Shown here one piece after another: positions 40,774-64,000 of a stretch of DNA of 64,000 nt. The first letter of the stretch is position 1; the number at the start of each line of letters is the position of its first letter. The notes beneath the pieces are model-generated. The model saw only the letters and a program-made list of their open reading frames with translations. It did not search any database and had not been told where the DNA came from. Source of the stretch: Gadus chalcogrammus (taxonomy: Eukaryota; Chordata; Actinopteri; Gadiformes; Gadidae); NCBI RefSeq assembly GCF_026213295.1, contig NC_079412.1:3675813-3739812 (forward strand), read 5' to 3'. Made by a program: the position numbers and the translations under genes.

Positions 40774-43062
40774 TTTGAACGAAGGGGAACAGGGAGAGAC
40801 ACGACTTCTGGGGACTCTCCTGAACCCTTTGTGGTGAGGTTAAGTCCTCTGTTTTTGGGAATAGTTCTGCCACAAGACTGACTGTTGTCTGCTGTTCATG
40901 GCACTGCTCACTGTGCATTCACCTTTGTTACTATTGGTCATGATCTATTTGTCATAGCGCTGTATTGAGATTTTATTTTTCCTTCATTCCAGAGTAGTGA
41001 AAGTGCTTAAAGAGGCTGACACATTGTTCTTGATCTTGCATTAGATACGCTTGTATTGAATACGATGACTAGCCCTAGCTCTCCAGCTGTTTCTACACCA
41101 GCCCGCTCAGCCACGTCTGTCTGGATCGATGTGGGGTGGATTAGTCTTCGAAGTCAAGTATTTAAGTTCATGATACTGTCCATTATTTGTTGGTTCTGAC
41201 TTTTACTGGCTTTGAAGGCTGCAAATTGACTCGTTTGCGTTAAAACAATGAAAGGGATTTATTTCTTGTTTATTTTTGCTTGTTTCAGGAGACATTATAA
41301 TGACCATACTTTGGTTGAATGGTATGTTTGCACAGTTACATGCTCAAGTCAATTCAGTGGGATACTTTTTCTTGATTCACAATTTCTTTTTTAACTTCAA
41401 CAAACCATTCATCCACAAGTTGTTCCTTTTGTGAAAACAAAGCCATATGTTGGTTCTTAAATGTTGAATAGCTCAATCCTATTGCCAGCCACAGTCAGTA
41501 TACATCTGAAGAAGGTAGCTACCTCAACAGCAAATGAAGTGAAGGTGCAGTCCAGCACGGCCTACCAGTGACCTTGTTACATTTAACTTCTTTTTTATGC
41601 AAGCAGACTTTTTGGGTAACATTTATATTGCATAATGCTTATTCAAGTACTAAAGCGTGACTTTAACGATAACTGGTAGATCTATTTAAGATGTACCATG
41701 GTGTTATTTACGTTATTGCATTGACCTGTTTCCGAGGTGGATTGTTGAGTAGAGACTTAATGTGATCATGCTCTACCAGTCTCACTGAATGTGTGGAAAC
41801 TTGCCTCTAGGATGCTATAAATTAGTTTTCCAAATCCCTTTCAAACGTTTTACCAAGACCTTTCTCATCTCCTCAACGTCAACAGTTTTGTATATTAACC
41901 AGGGACCAATTTCAGTTGTAATTGTTATAAATTGTGAGAAAATAATTATATTTTAGTAATTTATTTGTGCCCTGTTAGTTTTCTGTAGAGCTTTTCTTTT
42001 TTTATATTGTGAACATTTTGTGGTTTTTGCAGAATTAAGATAACTTTCCACTTTAGTGTGTCTGTGAAATAACCATCTGTGTGACTGATGCCACAGACCA
42101 GCATGTATCCTTAATTTAAAATGAAGCCCTAACGTTAAGGCTATTGGGTTGGTTTATAGCTGCACACAACCATCTTTATTTTTTGATAACTTATTTTTAA
42201 TGTGCAAGGGCTCTCTATCAAAGTGTGTCTTGGTCGTAACAGCGTTGTTTCAGAATGTAAATGAGCAAAAAATAATCATATGCCTTTTACCTTGCCAAGA
42301 CGTTAATTTAATTGGAGAAGAGTATATTAAGGTACGTTTTCTTTCTAAACGCAGCTGGGTTAACTTGCTTGCAATCTTGTTTTTTTTACCCTCCATGTAT
42401 ATATATTTTTTATCTTGGTCGCTTACTGCTTTTTATGAACAATGATTGAATGAAAATGGCTATACAATACTACTTCGTTACACAAGTTGTGTAAGGCCTC
42501 AATCTTATTTATTGGGCTACGAAACAACTGGAGGTTAACTTATCAGATTTAAAATGATGCCTTTGATTGTCACACCAAACAGGGTGGGGATGATTTTGGA
42601 CCGGGTATGTTTGAGGTATTTGTTAATCTTATATTGGGAATGATTGAACATCTAACACAAATCAGCTCTATGGCATCAGACGATTGTTAGGGTTTTTTTC
42701 ACGATGCGGGTCATTGAAAAAGAAGGCTGGGCTCTGAATGTCATTGTAAAGAAGAGTATACTGTGGATAAGCTTACTTTTGTGTCCGTGTTTCTGTAACT
42801 GTTTGCTAGTTGCTTTACGTTCATTTTGATTGCTCAATTCCTTATGCATATATTTATGGCTAAATTGCATTGGGCAAAAAGTGTATATACTTTAATATTC
42901 ACATGTTCTCTGGCATATGTAACTATACATATATATGTACATATAAATGAGTGTTCCTCAGTAGTCCTGTACTTATTTATTTTGTTATTTTTCTCCATAA
43001 TGTAAAGGAATGTAAATGTATAGCCATTTGGTTGACGTGTCTACTGGAGTTGGCCACAGGCT
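40774..43062 (+). other. patz1 3' UTR and intergenic DNA
   Basis: AT-rich sequence follows the patz1 stop codon (40771-40773). No ORF of interest is present. Candidate poly(A) signals lie far downstream (ATTAAA near 43722 and AATAAA at 44201), so the transcript end is unknown. Confidence 0.4.
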
Positions 43063-43074
43063 GTGCTACCAGGT

Positions 43075-43331
43075 GTTAGCGACAGATCACTGTTCATCGA
43101 TCCTGCTCCGCTATCACTGTCTGATCAGGTGAGAGTTGGCAGATCACGATTCATCGCTCCTGCTCCAATAGCACTGTCTGATCTGGTGATGGGCAGACCA
43201 CTGTTCATCGCTCCTGCTCCACTAGCACTGTCTGATCTGGTGATGGGCAGACCACTGTTCATCGCTCCTGCTCCACTAGCACTGTCTGATCTGGTGATGG
43301 GCAGACCACTGTTCATCGCTCCTGCTTTGGC
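43075..43331. repeat. 54-bp minisatellite
   Basis: About five units of 54 bp with core CACTGTTCATCGCTCCTGCT, the last three nearly identical. As 54 is a multiple of three, an 18-residue repeat is open in one frame (MGRPLFIAPAPLALSDLV), but nothing else suggests coding. It lies between the convergent patz1 and slc2a11 genes. Confidence 0.9.
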
Positions 43332-43334
43332 AGC

Positions 43335-43608
43335 CAGTGGCGGTTTATGCACGGGCGAACCGGGCAGTCGCCTGGGGCACCATTCTTTCATAACACGTGG
43401 GGGGCGCCACGAGCAGTTTAAAAGAAAAAAAACATCTGTGCCGCGAAGCGGTTTTCTATGATGTATCATAACATTGTGTGGGGAATTGCATATTGGAGCC
43501 TCCTATGGCTGGAGGCGCACCTGCTTGTTGCGAAGGTGCCGTGCAAAGACGGACTGAAACCCCCATCGAAGTCCGTAGGGCCACTAGGTGGACGTAGAAC
43601 CACCACTG
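43335..43608. mobile_element. hAT-type MITE
   Basis: Ends CAGTGGCGGTT and AACCACCACTG form the inverted repeat. The flanks TTGGCAGC and TCGGCAGC are an 8-bp duplication with one mismatch. There is no coding content. It inserted at the edge of the 54-bp minisatellite. Confidence 0.7.
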
Positions 43609-44338
43609 TCGGCAGCACTCCTAAGTGCTGTTGGCTTGATTATTTTTGTCCATTTGTTCCCTTTTGATTTGATTCTGTCTGCTGCTGCCACGCACTATTA
43701 CCTGTTCCCTGTAGTTGTGGATTAAAGGTTGCTTTCAAATGGGCAAATACCTATTTAAAATACCTTGATTTCCTTAAGACATGCTTGCCATTTTCGGCAT
43801 TTGTGTAATCTGTGATTTATTTTACATTTTTTCTTTGTAGGCCTAGGTGAATTTTTTTTTTGGGGGGGGGGGGGGGGGGGAGTCTGTTGCAAAGTGCCTT
43901 CAAAATACTGATTGTGAGCAGCAACAGAAAAAACGTTTCTTTTTGCGGAGGGTAGGCAAACGTATACAGTAACTTGCTTAGACACTCTTGTATGAAACAA
44001 ACATGCACATGCAGACATTTTAACTTAACCTCTTTTCGTCATGCTCAGCAAGATTGTCTTCGAAATGTAACATGTTTATAACATGTTTTGTTATAAGTGT
44101 TTTGGACGTATACAATCCAAGCATACTTTTCTATAGATATTGTTTTTTGTATTCTGTTATTGAGTCCCATGTCTCTTTATTGGGACAGAGGTGGGTATGA
44201 AATAAATTTGCGTAAAAAAAGTCAATAACTTGTTTCTTGGGTCTTGTTTTATTTGAAATCAAATTCTCCTTTGGAATTGTTAAATACATTACCTTAAATA
44301 AAATGGCATAAATAAACAATACAACAAATTTTACATTA
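43609..44338. other. Convergent 3' region of patz1 and slc2a11
   Basis: Both genes end into this AT-rich interval. AATAAA on the plus strand occurs at 44201. On the minus strand AATAAA equivalents occur at 44176-44181 and about 44246. A poly(T)/poly(G) run lies at 43852-43880. Possible tail overlap of the two transcripts is inferred only. Confidence 0.4.
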
Positions 44339-56099
<11,761 letters not shown>

Positions 56100-57257
56100 C
56101 TGGGGTGAACAATAGGGTCGCTCATTGTTGCACATGTTTAAAATGTGTGGGGTGTAATCAAATGTATAATTTAGATGAAAATAGCTAGTACACATTTTGA
56201 TGTGTATTTATTTAACAAACATTGGACCAGTATCGACTAATAGGTTACATTATTGACAAAGCCAGAAACGGATATCTATTGGCTATATAAATGGAAATTC
56301 CGTATGGGCAACGGGGCAAGTGCCCAGGGGCTCGGGATCACCCAGGATCGAGCCTTCCCTCAATCCCTTGCCCAACACAAGCAAGTGTCCAACACGCCTC
56401 CAATACAAAGTGAATGGGAGGCGGTAGCCACAATCAAGCCAAGGGTTTGGCCTTTTGTTATCTCTTTGTCAGTGCAGATGGTACTAGAAAGTAGTGGAGA
56501 GAATCATCGGTTTGAGCCCATCCACAGCCCCACAGGATTTAGGCTGGCTGAAGCTCTAATTCAAGTGGTGCGAGACTTGGGGTCTGACTTGTCAAACTGA
56601 GTTATGATAATGCAAGCAACATTTCAAGCAAGTAGGCTGCAATGGCATCAAAACCCACTTAAAAAAGAAAACCCACTAATTAGTTTTAGTTTTGTAGGTA
56701 TTTACAGCATCGATAATTGCTGTGAGGACGTCAACTCTTTGTTCGAACTGATACAGTCTCTATACATTTAGCCTCAACCGATTGCTGGAAGACAATTTCA
56801 TCAGCCACACTCTAAAATCCTCTGCATTACTGGATGAAGTTGTCAGGCAGACTTCACAAAAGCCATCAATGACAATTACAAAATAGCCTCAGACTTTGAT
56901 GAGAAAACCCAAATCGAAGTGAATCTGCTGCGCTAGTTTCAAAACTTGATCAACTAGATGCAGCAATAATGACTAAGTTGTAGATACGGGTACTGGCTAG
57001 GTTTAATGTGACCGTTAGTCATCAAAAAAGGGGACATTGATTTAGAAGCTCTGGGTCTTTTGTGGTTGTTGGACTAATATATTGTCACGTTATTTTTTCA
57101 GCAACGGGGTAATCTAACTAATTACTGTTTCCGTCGTTACAACGCCGTTAACGTTACTGAACGTTAAATGCGGTGCGTTACTATGAATTAATTGAATAAC
57201 TGCATAATCCAAACACACCCCTGGCTCCACACACAAACTGCTAGTGAGGAGACCGGT
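56100..57257. other. Upstream/intron DNA of slc2a11
   Basis: No first exon of slc2a11, and no other gene, is visible. A segment near 56300-56345 (GGGGCAAGTGCCCAGGGG) resembles the interior of the hAT MITE at 43335 and may be a relic. Confidence 0.4.
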
Positions 57258-57783
57258 GGGGTATTCCATCAAAGTCGCTAACAAAAGCGGCGCTTAGTTG
57301 ATTAAGCCCGGTTAGAACTAACGCCAACTTCCACTTGAGGCTGAAGCCATTCCATCAACGTAGTTCAGCCGCGCCTTGCTCAGGCTAGTAATGATGGATT
57401 CAATGATTCTTTTAAAAAAATCCACGATAACAATAGATAGCAATTCATTTAATTATTTAATTTGCATAATTTAATCTTGTACCCTTAGTGAAAATAAACG
57501 CTGTTTGTACTTCATTTATGACAAAATCGAGAGGACTAGGCTTGGCAGAACCTTCTGATGGTACACTTGTTTCCAACAGATGGACTTATCTGAAACACCA
57601 CTCTAGTAAGCCTGACAGTTAGCCTGGTACCGACCAGGTTAGTTTGGTCGGATTACATGCCATGGTTACTTAGCGGAGATTCCCTTAAACCAGGTTAATG
57701 GAACGCAACTCTAGCTGAAAGTAGCGAGGCTTGGCGAAATAAGCCCGGCTTTGCCTTTAGCTTGATAGTTGATGGAATACCCC
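57258..57783. mobile_element. Inverted-repeat MITE
   Basis: Ends GGGGTATTCCATCAA and TTGATGGAATACCCC (the latter read with one inserted G/T difference) form the inverted repeat. Subterminal GCTTAG/CTAAGC-type motifs and AAGCCCGG occur near both ends. No transposase. The target duplication is not clear. Confidence 0.65.
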
Positions 57784-57893
57784 TCTGGTGGGTTAAACAA
57801 CGAGCTAAGCGATTATGATTGGCTAAGGCAGAGCCATTTTTCATGGTAGCCAATCGGAGCCAGTGAGCCAAACACACAAGCCAGGATACACGC

Positions 57894-57894
57894 G

Positions 57895-57982
<88 letters not shown>
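57894..57982. repeat. (CA)n microsatellite
   Basis: A pure CA array of about 88 bp lies between two DNA transposons. Confidence 0.97.
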
Positions 57983-57984
<2 letters not shown>

Positions 57985-58387
57985 TGAAATGATTTAATTT
58001 GCTATAGAGTTAAAGGTTGGGTATGGAATTCGATTTTTTGGCCATTTTTGCAAAATTACTTGAAATCCTTATCATAACCCGCTTACAGCCACTGAGTTAG
58101 AAGTACTGACATGAAAATTAAACAAGTCAATCATCTGTGGAACGGGCAGGGCTCGAAAAACTCCAGCCAATCATTTCCATTGCCACCGAGTTGCATTGGA
58201 CAGTAAGTACGTAAATCAAACGGTCGTACTGCACTCCCCCTCCCCCGCGCCCCGCGCGCGACCCCTTCGTGCAGTACTCGTGACCCAGAGCTCGTGACCC
58301 AGAGCAAGCTCCTGTTTGTTGTTATCCTGCGGTAGCTACTGGAACTAGTTAATCCACATTTGGACCTAGCAGTAGAAGACAATTTCC

Positions 58388-58687
58388 ATGGCAGACAAGA
58401 CGCCACCATCCCCACCACCACAACCACCACCAGCAAAGAGAAGGAAAACTATTTTTCAGAGAGTAATTGATAATAAAAACGCTGAAAGAGAAAAACTGAA
58501 ATCAAGAATAATCCTAGGCGCTGCTTTCGAACGTTGGTGGCAACTGAAGGACGAGAAGGGTCTAAAAACCGATGCTTGTGTGGCGGTTGACCTAGTTTCA
58601 AAGTTGATACCGTTTATACTCGGTAATACCGGTGTTGAGACGAGTGTATTACTCGGTGTGAAAATGTCCACACCGCGGCAACCCTAG
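58388..58687 (+). CDS. 99-residue protein of the TTAA element, function unknown
   Basis: The frame starts with a Pro-rich head (PPSPPPQPPPAKRRK) containing a basic cluster. A charged predicted helix follows (FQRVIDNKNAEREKLKSR), then a conserved-looking segment (GAAFERWWQLKDEKGLKTDA). I recall similar W-containing segments in uncharacterised fish proteins, but I cannot assign a function. The position inside a TTAA element, with an ATG near its 5' end, suggests an accessory or captured DNA-binding protein. Expression is unproven. Confidence 0.5.
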   Translation: MADKTPPSPPPQPPPAKRRKTIFQRVIDNKNAEREKLKSRIILGAAFERWWQLKDEKGLKTDACVAVDLVSKLIPFILGNTGVETSVLLGVKMSTPRQP

Positions 58688-58792
58688 TGAAAACCAGGAC
58701 TTCCAATACAATTATATGAAACAAACATACATTTTCTAAAAATAGTAATGATTTATGTGACCGTTAATGTTTATAACATCTAGTGCAACCAT

Positions 58793-59520
58793 AGCCGCGG
58801 GAACGTATTCTCAGCAGGGGGTGCTGGAAAAAAAAAACTTGATCATGAAAATCGATCGGCGTGTTCACTTCCTTCACACCATGGTTCACATCCAGCTGCT
58901 CACAGAACAAGTTTAGTGCACCACCGCTCCCCTCACACTTTTTCATCTAACCTTTTTTCAGCACTAGGTCATATGAGCATTAAATAAATGCTGCGTCTCA
59001 AAATGCCTTGGACGACTCGCTTTGCCACGTGCCGAAACAGTTCGGAGCGACCACAGCCAGAGCGAACACAGCGGGGCAGAGGAGTGTCAGGAATAGTCTT
59101 TGGTGTACACATCAGTACGGCCTATTTGCACTACTGTTTAGTGGCAATGCAGTGTTTTATTCTATGCCTTTTTATTTTCGTATATTATTTAAATGAATAC
59201 AATTTATTTATTCATAAAAACAAGATCTGGTTTTCAAATCTTTTTTCCAAATATAGGTCGTCTTACAATGGGGTTTGTGTTTATATTCGGACCAATACGG
59301 TACAGCGGGCGCTCACATGACGTTAAGCATTTCCTGGTGCATAATGTGACGCTTCAGAACATAAAATCCCGTTTCTCCCCGTTGGCACGACAACACATAA
59401 CCGGCGTTTTCAGAAATCTCCACTTTGGCCGGAGTTTTTAGAAATGATCGTTTTCTGTGATAAGACAGGGCCTCGGACAGGGGGTGTTGCAGCACCCCCA
59501 GCACCCCTACTTCCCGCGGT
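58793..59520. mobile_element. Possible nested element
   Basis: CCGCGGGAACG with CAGGGGGTGCTG at the left faces CAGCACCCC and TTCCCGCGG at the right as imperfect inverted ends. GTGCAA occurs just outside each end. The reading is suggestive only. Confidence 0.35.
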
Positions 59521-60006
59521 ACTGGGTGCAATTTACAGCTGAATGTAGTGCCATGTTGTTAAACAAAAACCTACGCTAGCCTGGCTCGCTCTCGCGCATC
59601 TCTGTTCGCGCTCGTGCATGATTGCGCGTCTAGGTACTTGGAATGGGTGGAGTCAGAGTCAGCGTTGAAGGAGAGGGGGTAGGACCATTTGAGTTGTGTA
59701 TTTTCAAAATCTGCTGGCGTTTCGCAAATCCCATACCCAACCTTTAAGCAGACTTTATATTGTTTACTTTTGTTACAAAGATAATAGGCTACTTGAAGTG
59801 CAGGACAAACCTCTTGCTATCGGTTGCTGACTTTCCCAGGTAACATTTTTTGGAACAAGTAGTGAGAAACTACAACTAATTACTTTTTTAAAGTAACCTT
59901 CCCAACAGTGATTGTCACTCTGCGAGACAACTTGAGGTCATTTGATATTATAGAGCCATAGTCATAACTCGACCCTTCTATTTGCTTCCTCACAGTGTGC
60001 GGTGGG

Positions 60007-61058
60007 TAGGGATGGGAATTGAAAAGAATTTCACGATTCCGATTCCGATTCTGCTTATCGATCCGATTCCTTATCGATTCTCTTATCGATTCTCATTGGG
60101 TGAGAAAATAAGTATAAATGTGTTTGTTTGCATTACATCTCTTTAATATCTGATCAGAAGTGCTTCTAGTATTAGGAAATTGTACATTTTCAAATCAATT
60201 GGTCTAGACGAAAAAATATATTGCTTTTTAAGCCCAAATGCCATCATTATGTGCCATACAACTAAAAACACAGACTGAAAACAGCCAAGTAAGAGCTTGT
60301 GCCTTTTGGAATTCTAACAGTGCTCATTTGCATTCAACTTGTAACAAAATTAAACTGACATAAACAAAATGAAGCATTGATTAGACAGAGATTTATTAGA
60401 TGGGCCTACCTAATAAACCGTTGGAACACACAAGACCGGAAACCATAGCAATGCCGGTAAACAAACCCCGAGAAGCCCAATCCCTATGAGAGCTCCCCAC
60501 GCTACGGCCATCCGGAGGTGACAGAGCTGTTGGCCGTGATATTATATATACAATTATAATATAGTCTATCATATATTATATACTATTATAGAGATCCGGG
60601 AGTCGCAAACTGCAACAATCACTTTCTCCTCCATTCCGCGGTTCACCCGGACTGCACTGCACTGAGTTTGAAGGCTGAACGCTGATTGGCTGTTACGTTA
60701 CACATGTCACTCAGTTATCACGCTGTTGAACGCTGATTGGCTGTCATCATGACAAAAACTTGTCGCCGGTTTTCTCCCGCGACAAACTCGCCCTTATACG
60801 CGTCTCTACGTTCACTTTGTATGGGATCTTGTCGCCCCGTCGCGTTTGGTTTGAACGCACAATGCGATTCTTCCTCGGCGGCGACATGTTTGCTGCGTTC
60901 TGAACCAAATCAAAGCAGCGTGTGTGTGACGTCACGACGCATTTGCCGCGACCGGAACCGATAAGCGGAATCGTTAAGCAGGCTTGCTAACGATTCCAAG
61001 GAATCGGTTGACTCGGAACCGGTTCTGAACAAGAACCGGTTCTCGATTCCCATCCCTA
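60007..61058. mobile_element. Non-autonomous hAT element
   Basis: Ends TAGGGATGGGAATT and GATTCCCATCCCTA form the inverted repeat. The 8-bp flanks GCGGTGGG and GTGGTGGG differ at one base. Subterminal tandem CGATTCC/GGAATCG motifs occur on both sides, as often seen in transposase-binding regions. There is no transposase. Confidence 0.82.
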
Positions 61059-61159
61059 GTGGTGGGGCCCTGTTAATTAAGACAAAGCAAAACCCTACTG
61101 CTGGAAGTAGTCAAACCTTAACCGTGAGTTTAATCCGTGACATTTCTCAGACCAGACTG

Positions 61160-61675
61160 CTAGCCAGTCCCTCCAGAAAAATGCGGCGTTTTTTTGTGAA
61201 TGTTTCGGCCAAAAATCCTTGATTATGCGGCACGTTTTCTTAAAAAATGCGATGAAATATGCAGCATATTTATGCAATTTTATGCAATGATAATGCGGGA
61301 ACTTGCAAAAATTGCGGGAACTTGCGGAAAATGTGGGAACTTGCGAAAAATTCTGCTTTTCAATGACGTTCACGTTGCGTAATTACGTCACTTCATAACG
61401 TTCCCATGGCAACATGGGGAAATGGCTGCTCTTGTGTGAAATAAACACAACATTTTTCAACTTTCTGCTAAGATATATGTGACTTTTTTGCAACGAAAAT
61501 GCAGGGATTATGAAATCATGCAAGCCCTGCATATTTTGCGCAGAAATCAGCAATTTATGCGGTGAAAGTGCGGCATATTGGAAAATATGGGGCCCGCATG
61601 AATATGCAGACTTTGGCTGATTAGGCGGTGAATTATGGGATCGCATAATCACGTTTTTCTGGAGGGACTGGCTAG
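61160..61675. mobile_element. Inverted-repeat MITE rich in TGCGG motifs
   Basis: Ends CTAGCCAGTCCCTCCAGAAA and TTTCTGGAGGGACTGGCTAG are perfect inverted copies. The interior repeats short TGCGG/TTGCGGG motifs and has no transposase. A separate target duplication was not resolved. Confidence 0.75.
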
Positions 61676-61828
61676 AATTAGCTCCACTGTAGATCAGTAT
61701 AATACAGCCAACTGCCCCAAAGCTAGCCCAGTTCCAAACACACCATATAATTACAAGGACAGTCACTCTATTGGGAGACCATTGCTCAGCAGTACACCAT
61801 CCACAAGCTGTTTCCTCCGACCATATTA

Positions 61829-61899
61829 GGTACCTGGTGGGATTCGACCCATGGACCTTCTGCCTTGCAGAATTGTGCTCTACTCGCTGAGCTATTGAC
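61829..61899 (-). pseudogene. tRNA-like sequence (tRNA pseudogene or SINE head)
   Basis: The minus strand has an A-box-like TAGCTCAGCGAGTAGAGC and a B-box-like GGTCGAATCCC at tRNA spacing, with a span of 71 nt. The putative acceptor ends pair poorly, and the anticodon arm is irregular. I therefore regard it as a relic rather than a working tRNA gene. Confidence 0.4.
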
Positions 61900-61964
61900 G
61901 GTTGGCAATGTACGAATAGTTTGAGATAAAATAAATATGTTGTAGGAGTAGGCACTCAAATGAG

Positions 61965-62170
61965 AGATCCACTATCTGTCATAGAAACAGGCACTACCAA
62001 TCATAGAATATCAAATCGACTATCTATCATAGACTAAATCCACTATCTATCATAGAAAACATCCACTATCTATCATAAAATATCACATCGACTTTCTATC
62101 AGAGAATAGATCAACTATCTATCATAAAATACATCCAGTATTTATCATATAGCATAACATTGACATTCTA
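61965..62170. repeat. Short AT-rich tandem repeat
   Basis: Irregular units built on CCACTATCTATCATAGAA precede the main minisatellite and may be its degenerate edge. Confidence 0.75.
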
Positions 62171-62174
62171 TCAT

Positions 62175-64000
62175 AGAAAACTCTGCTACATAACATTATC
62201 TACAGCTGTAAACTACCCCACATAACATTTTATACAGCTGTAAACTACCACACATAACATTATTTACAGCGGTAAAGAACTCACATAACATTATCTACAG
62301 CTGTAAACTACCACACATAACATTATCTACAGCTGGAAATGACCCCACATAACATTATCTACTGCTGTAAACAGTTTACTACCCCACGCAACACAATCTA
62401 CAGCTGTATACTACCTAACATAACATGATCTACTGCTGAAAACTATCACAAATAACATTATCTACTGCTGTACACTACATAACATTGTCTACAGCTGTAA
62501 AATACCTCACATAACATTATCTACAGCTATAAACTACCACATATAACATTATCTACCGCTGTAAACTAGCCCACATTACATTATATTCAGCTGTAATCTA
62601 CCACCCATAACATTATCAACAGCAGTACAACAACTCACATTAAATTATCTACAGCTGTAAACTACCACACAACATCATCTACAGCTGGAAACTAACCCAC
62701 ATAACATTATCTACAGCTGTAAACTACCACACATAACACTATCTACTGCTGTATGCTACCTAGCATAACATGATCTACTGCTGTAAACTATCACAAATAA
62801 CACTATCTACTGCTGTACACTACTACATAACATTACCTACAGCTGTAAAATACGTTGCATAATATTATCTACAGCTTTAAACTACCACCCATAACATTAG
62901 CTACAGCTGTAAACTACTACCTAACATTATCTACAGCTGTGAACTACCGGACATAACATATACAGCTGTAAGCTGCCACACATAACATTATATACAGCAG
63001 TAAACAACTCACATAACATTATCTACAGCTGTAAACTACCACACAACATTATCTACAGCTGGAAACTACCCCACATAACATTATCTACTGCTGTAAACGA
63101 CCACACACAACATTATCTACAGCTGTATAGTACCGAACATAACATGATCTTCTGCTGTAAACTATCACAAATAACATTATCTACTGCTGTACACTACTTC
63201 ATAACATTATCTAAAGCTGTAAAATACCTCACATAACATTATCTACAGCTGTAAACTACCACACATAACATTAGCTACAGCTGTGAACAACTCACATATC
63301 ATTATCTACAGCTGTAAACTACCACAAATCAAATGACATTATCTACAGGTATATAGTACCCCACATAACATTATCAACAGCTGTAAACTACCACCCAGCA
63401 TTATCTGGAGCTGTAAACTACCCCACATAACAATATCTACAGCTGTAAACGACCTCACACAACATTATCTAAAGCTGTAAACTACCCCACATAACATTAT
63501 ATACAGCTGTAAACTACCCCACAAAACATCTAAAGCTGTAAACTGCCCTTACATAATATTATATCCAACTGTATACTACCCCACATAACATTATCTACTG
63601 CTGTAAACTACCACAAATGACATTATATCCATCTGTAAACTACCACACATAACATTATATACAGCTGTAGGCTAGCACACAACATGATATACAGCTGTAA
63701 ACCACCATACATAACATTATCTACAGCTGTAAAATACCCCCGCATAACATAATGTACAGCTGTAAACTGCCCCACATAGCATTATTTACAGCTGTAAACT
63801 ACCAGACATAACATTGTCTAGAGCTGTAAACTACCACACAACATTATCTACAGCTGTATACAAGCCTACATAACATCATCTACAGCTGTAAACTACCCCA
63901 CACAACATTATCTACTGCTGTAAACGACCACACATAACCCTATCTACAGCTGTATAGTACCTAACATAACATTATCTACTGCTGTAAACTATCAGAAATA
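62175..64000. repeat. 32-bp minisatellite reaching the window end
   Basis: More than 50 units of about 32 bp, core CATAACATTATCTACAGCTG with TAAACTACC, run to the last base and presumably beyond. Units vary by point changes and small deletions; CAGCTG is a recurrent palindrome. Every second or third unit has CTACTGCTG, hinting at a higher-order pattern. Confidence 0.95.

Larger units (their letters stand above)
58014..59743. mobile_element. TTAA-target DNA transposon (piggyBac/Kolobok type)
   Basis: Perfect termini AGGTTGGGTATGG and CCATACCCAACCT are flanked on both sides by TTAA (58010-58013 and 59744-59747). That is the hallmark of piggyBac and Kolobok elements. No transposase core is present, but a 99-codon frame lies at 58388-58687 and another element seems nested at 58793-59520. 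Confidence 0.85.

Noticed and set aside
61829..61899. Functional tRNA gene
   Set aside because: A and B boxes are recognisable, but the acceptor stem pairs poorly and the anticodon loop is irregular.
62175..64000. CRISPR-like array of short regular repeats
   Set aside because: The units are contiguous diverged copies without unique spacers, in a vertebrate genome; it is a minisatellite. The same applies to 7676-8655.

Overview
The window is nuclear DNA from a teleost fish. It carries intron-rich vertebrate genes that are clearly fish orthologues, and it is packed with fish-type transposons (hAT, PIF-Harbinger, TTAA-target elements, L2-like LINE, Ty3/gypsy, tRNA-derived SINEs). At least eight long (CA)n/(GT)n arrays lie in 64 kb. 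Such dinucleotide density is a known trait of cod-like fishes (Gadiformes), so a gadiform source is my inference, not a demonstrated fact. There are no bacterial features.

Layout. (1) 294-6915, minus strand: an apparently intact 17-exon, two-lobed transferrin-family gene of 728 codons, whose iron and carbonate ligands are replaced in both lobes. (2) 8637-19680, minus: sfi1, a centrin-binding centrosomal protein, about 32 exons, ending inside a 27-bp minisatellite. (3) 21779-24576, plus: the 5' part of eif4enif1 (4E-T), head-to-head with sfi1. (4) 24850-26768: tandem duplications, a 0.8-kb fold-back, a 100-N gap and a decapitated hAT element. The rest of eif4enif1 and the 5' exon(s) of patz1 are missing here, so this is an assembly break. 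(5) 27091-40773, plus: the zinc-finger 3' part of patz1, with introns filled by a fold-back MITE, an L2-like LINE containing a nested Harbinger, a large inverted-repeat element and a GTF2IRD2-type hAT with perfect 8-bp target duplications. (6) 44339-56099, minus: a class II facilitative sugar transporter (slc2a11 family) lacking its 5' exon(s), with a decayed gypsy element, a piggyBac relic, a LINE tail, a hAT MITE, a SINE and minisatellites in its introns. (7) 56100-64000: nested DNA transposons, a tRNA-like relic and a 32-bp minisatellite running off the end.

sfi1, eif4enif1 and patz1 are also neighbours on human chromosome 22q12, which supports those identities and strands. The genes do not form a pathway; the link is ancient synteny. 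Exon borders were read by eye from GT/GC-AG signals, reading phase and remembered vertebrate homologues. Those of tf, eif4enif1, patz1 and slc2a11 are phase-consistent. A few sfi1 borders are provisional.
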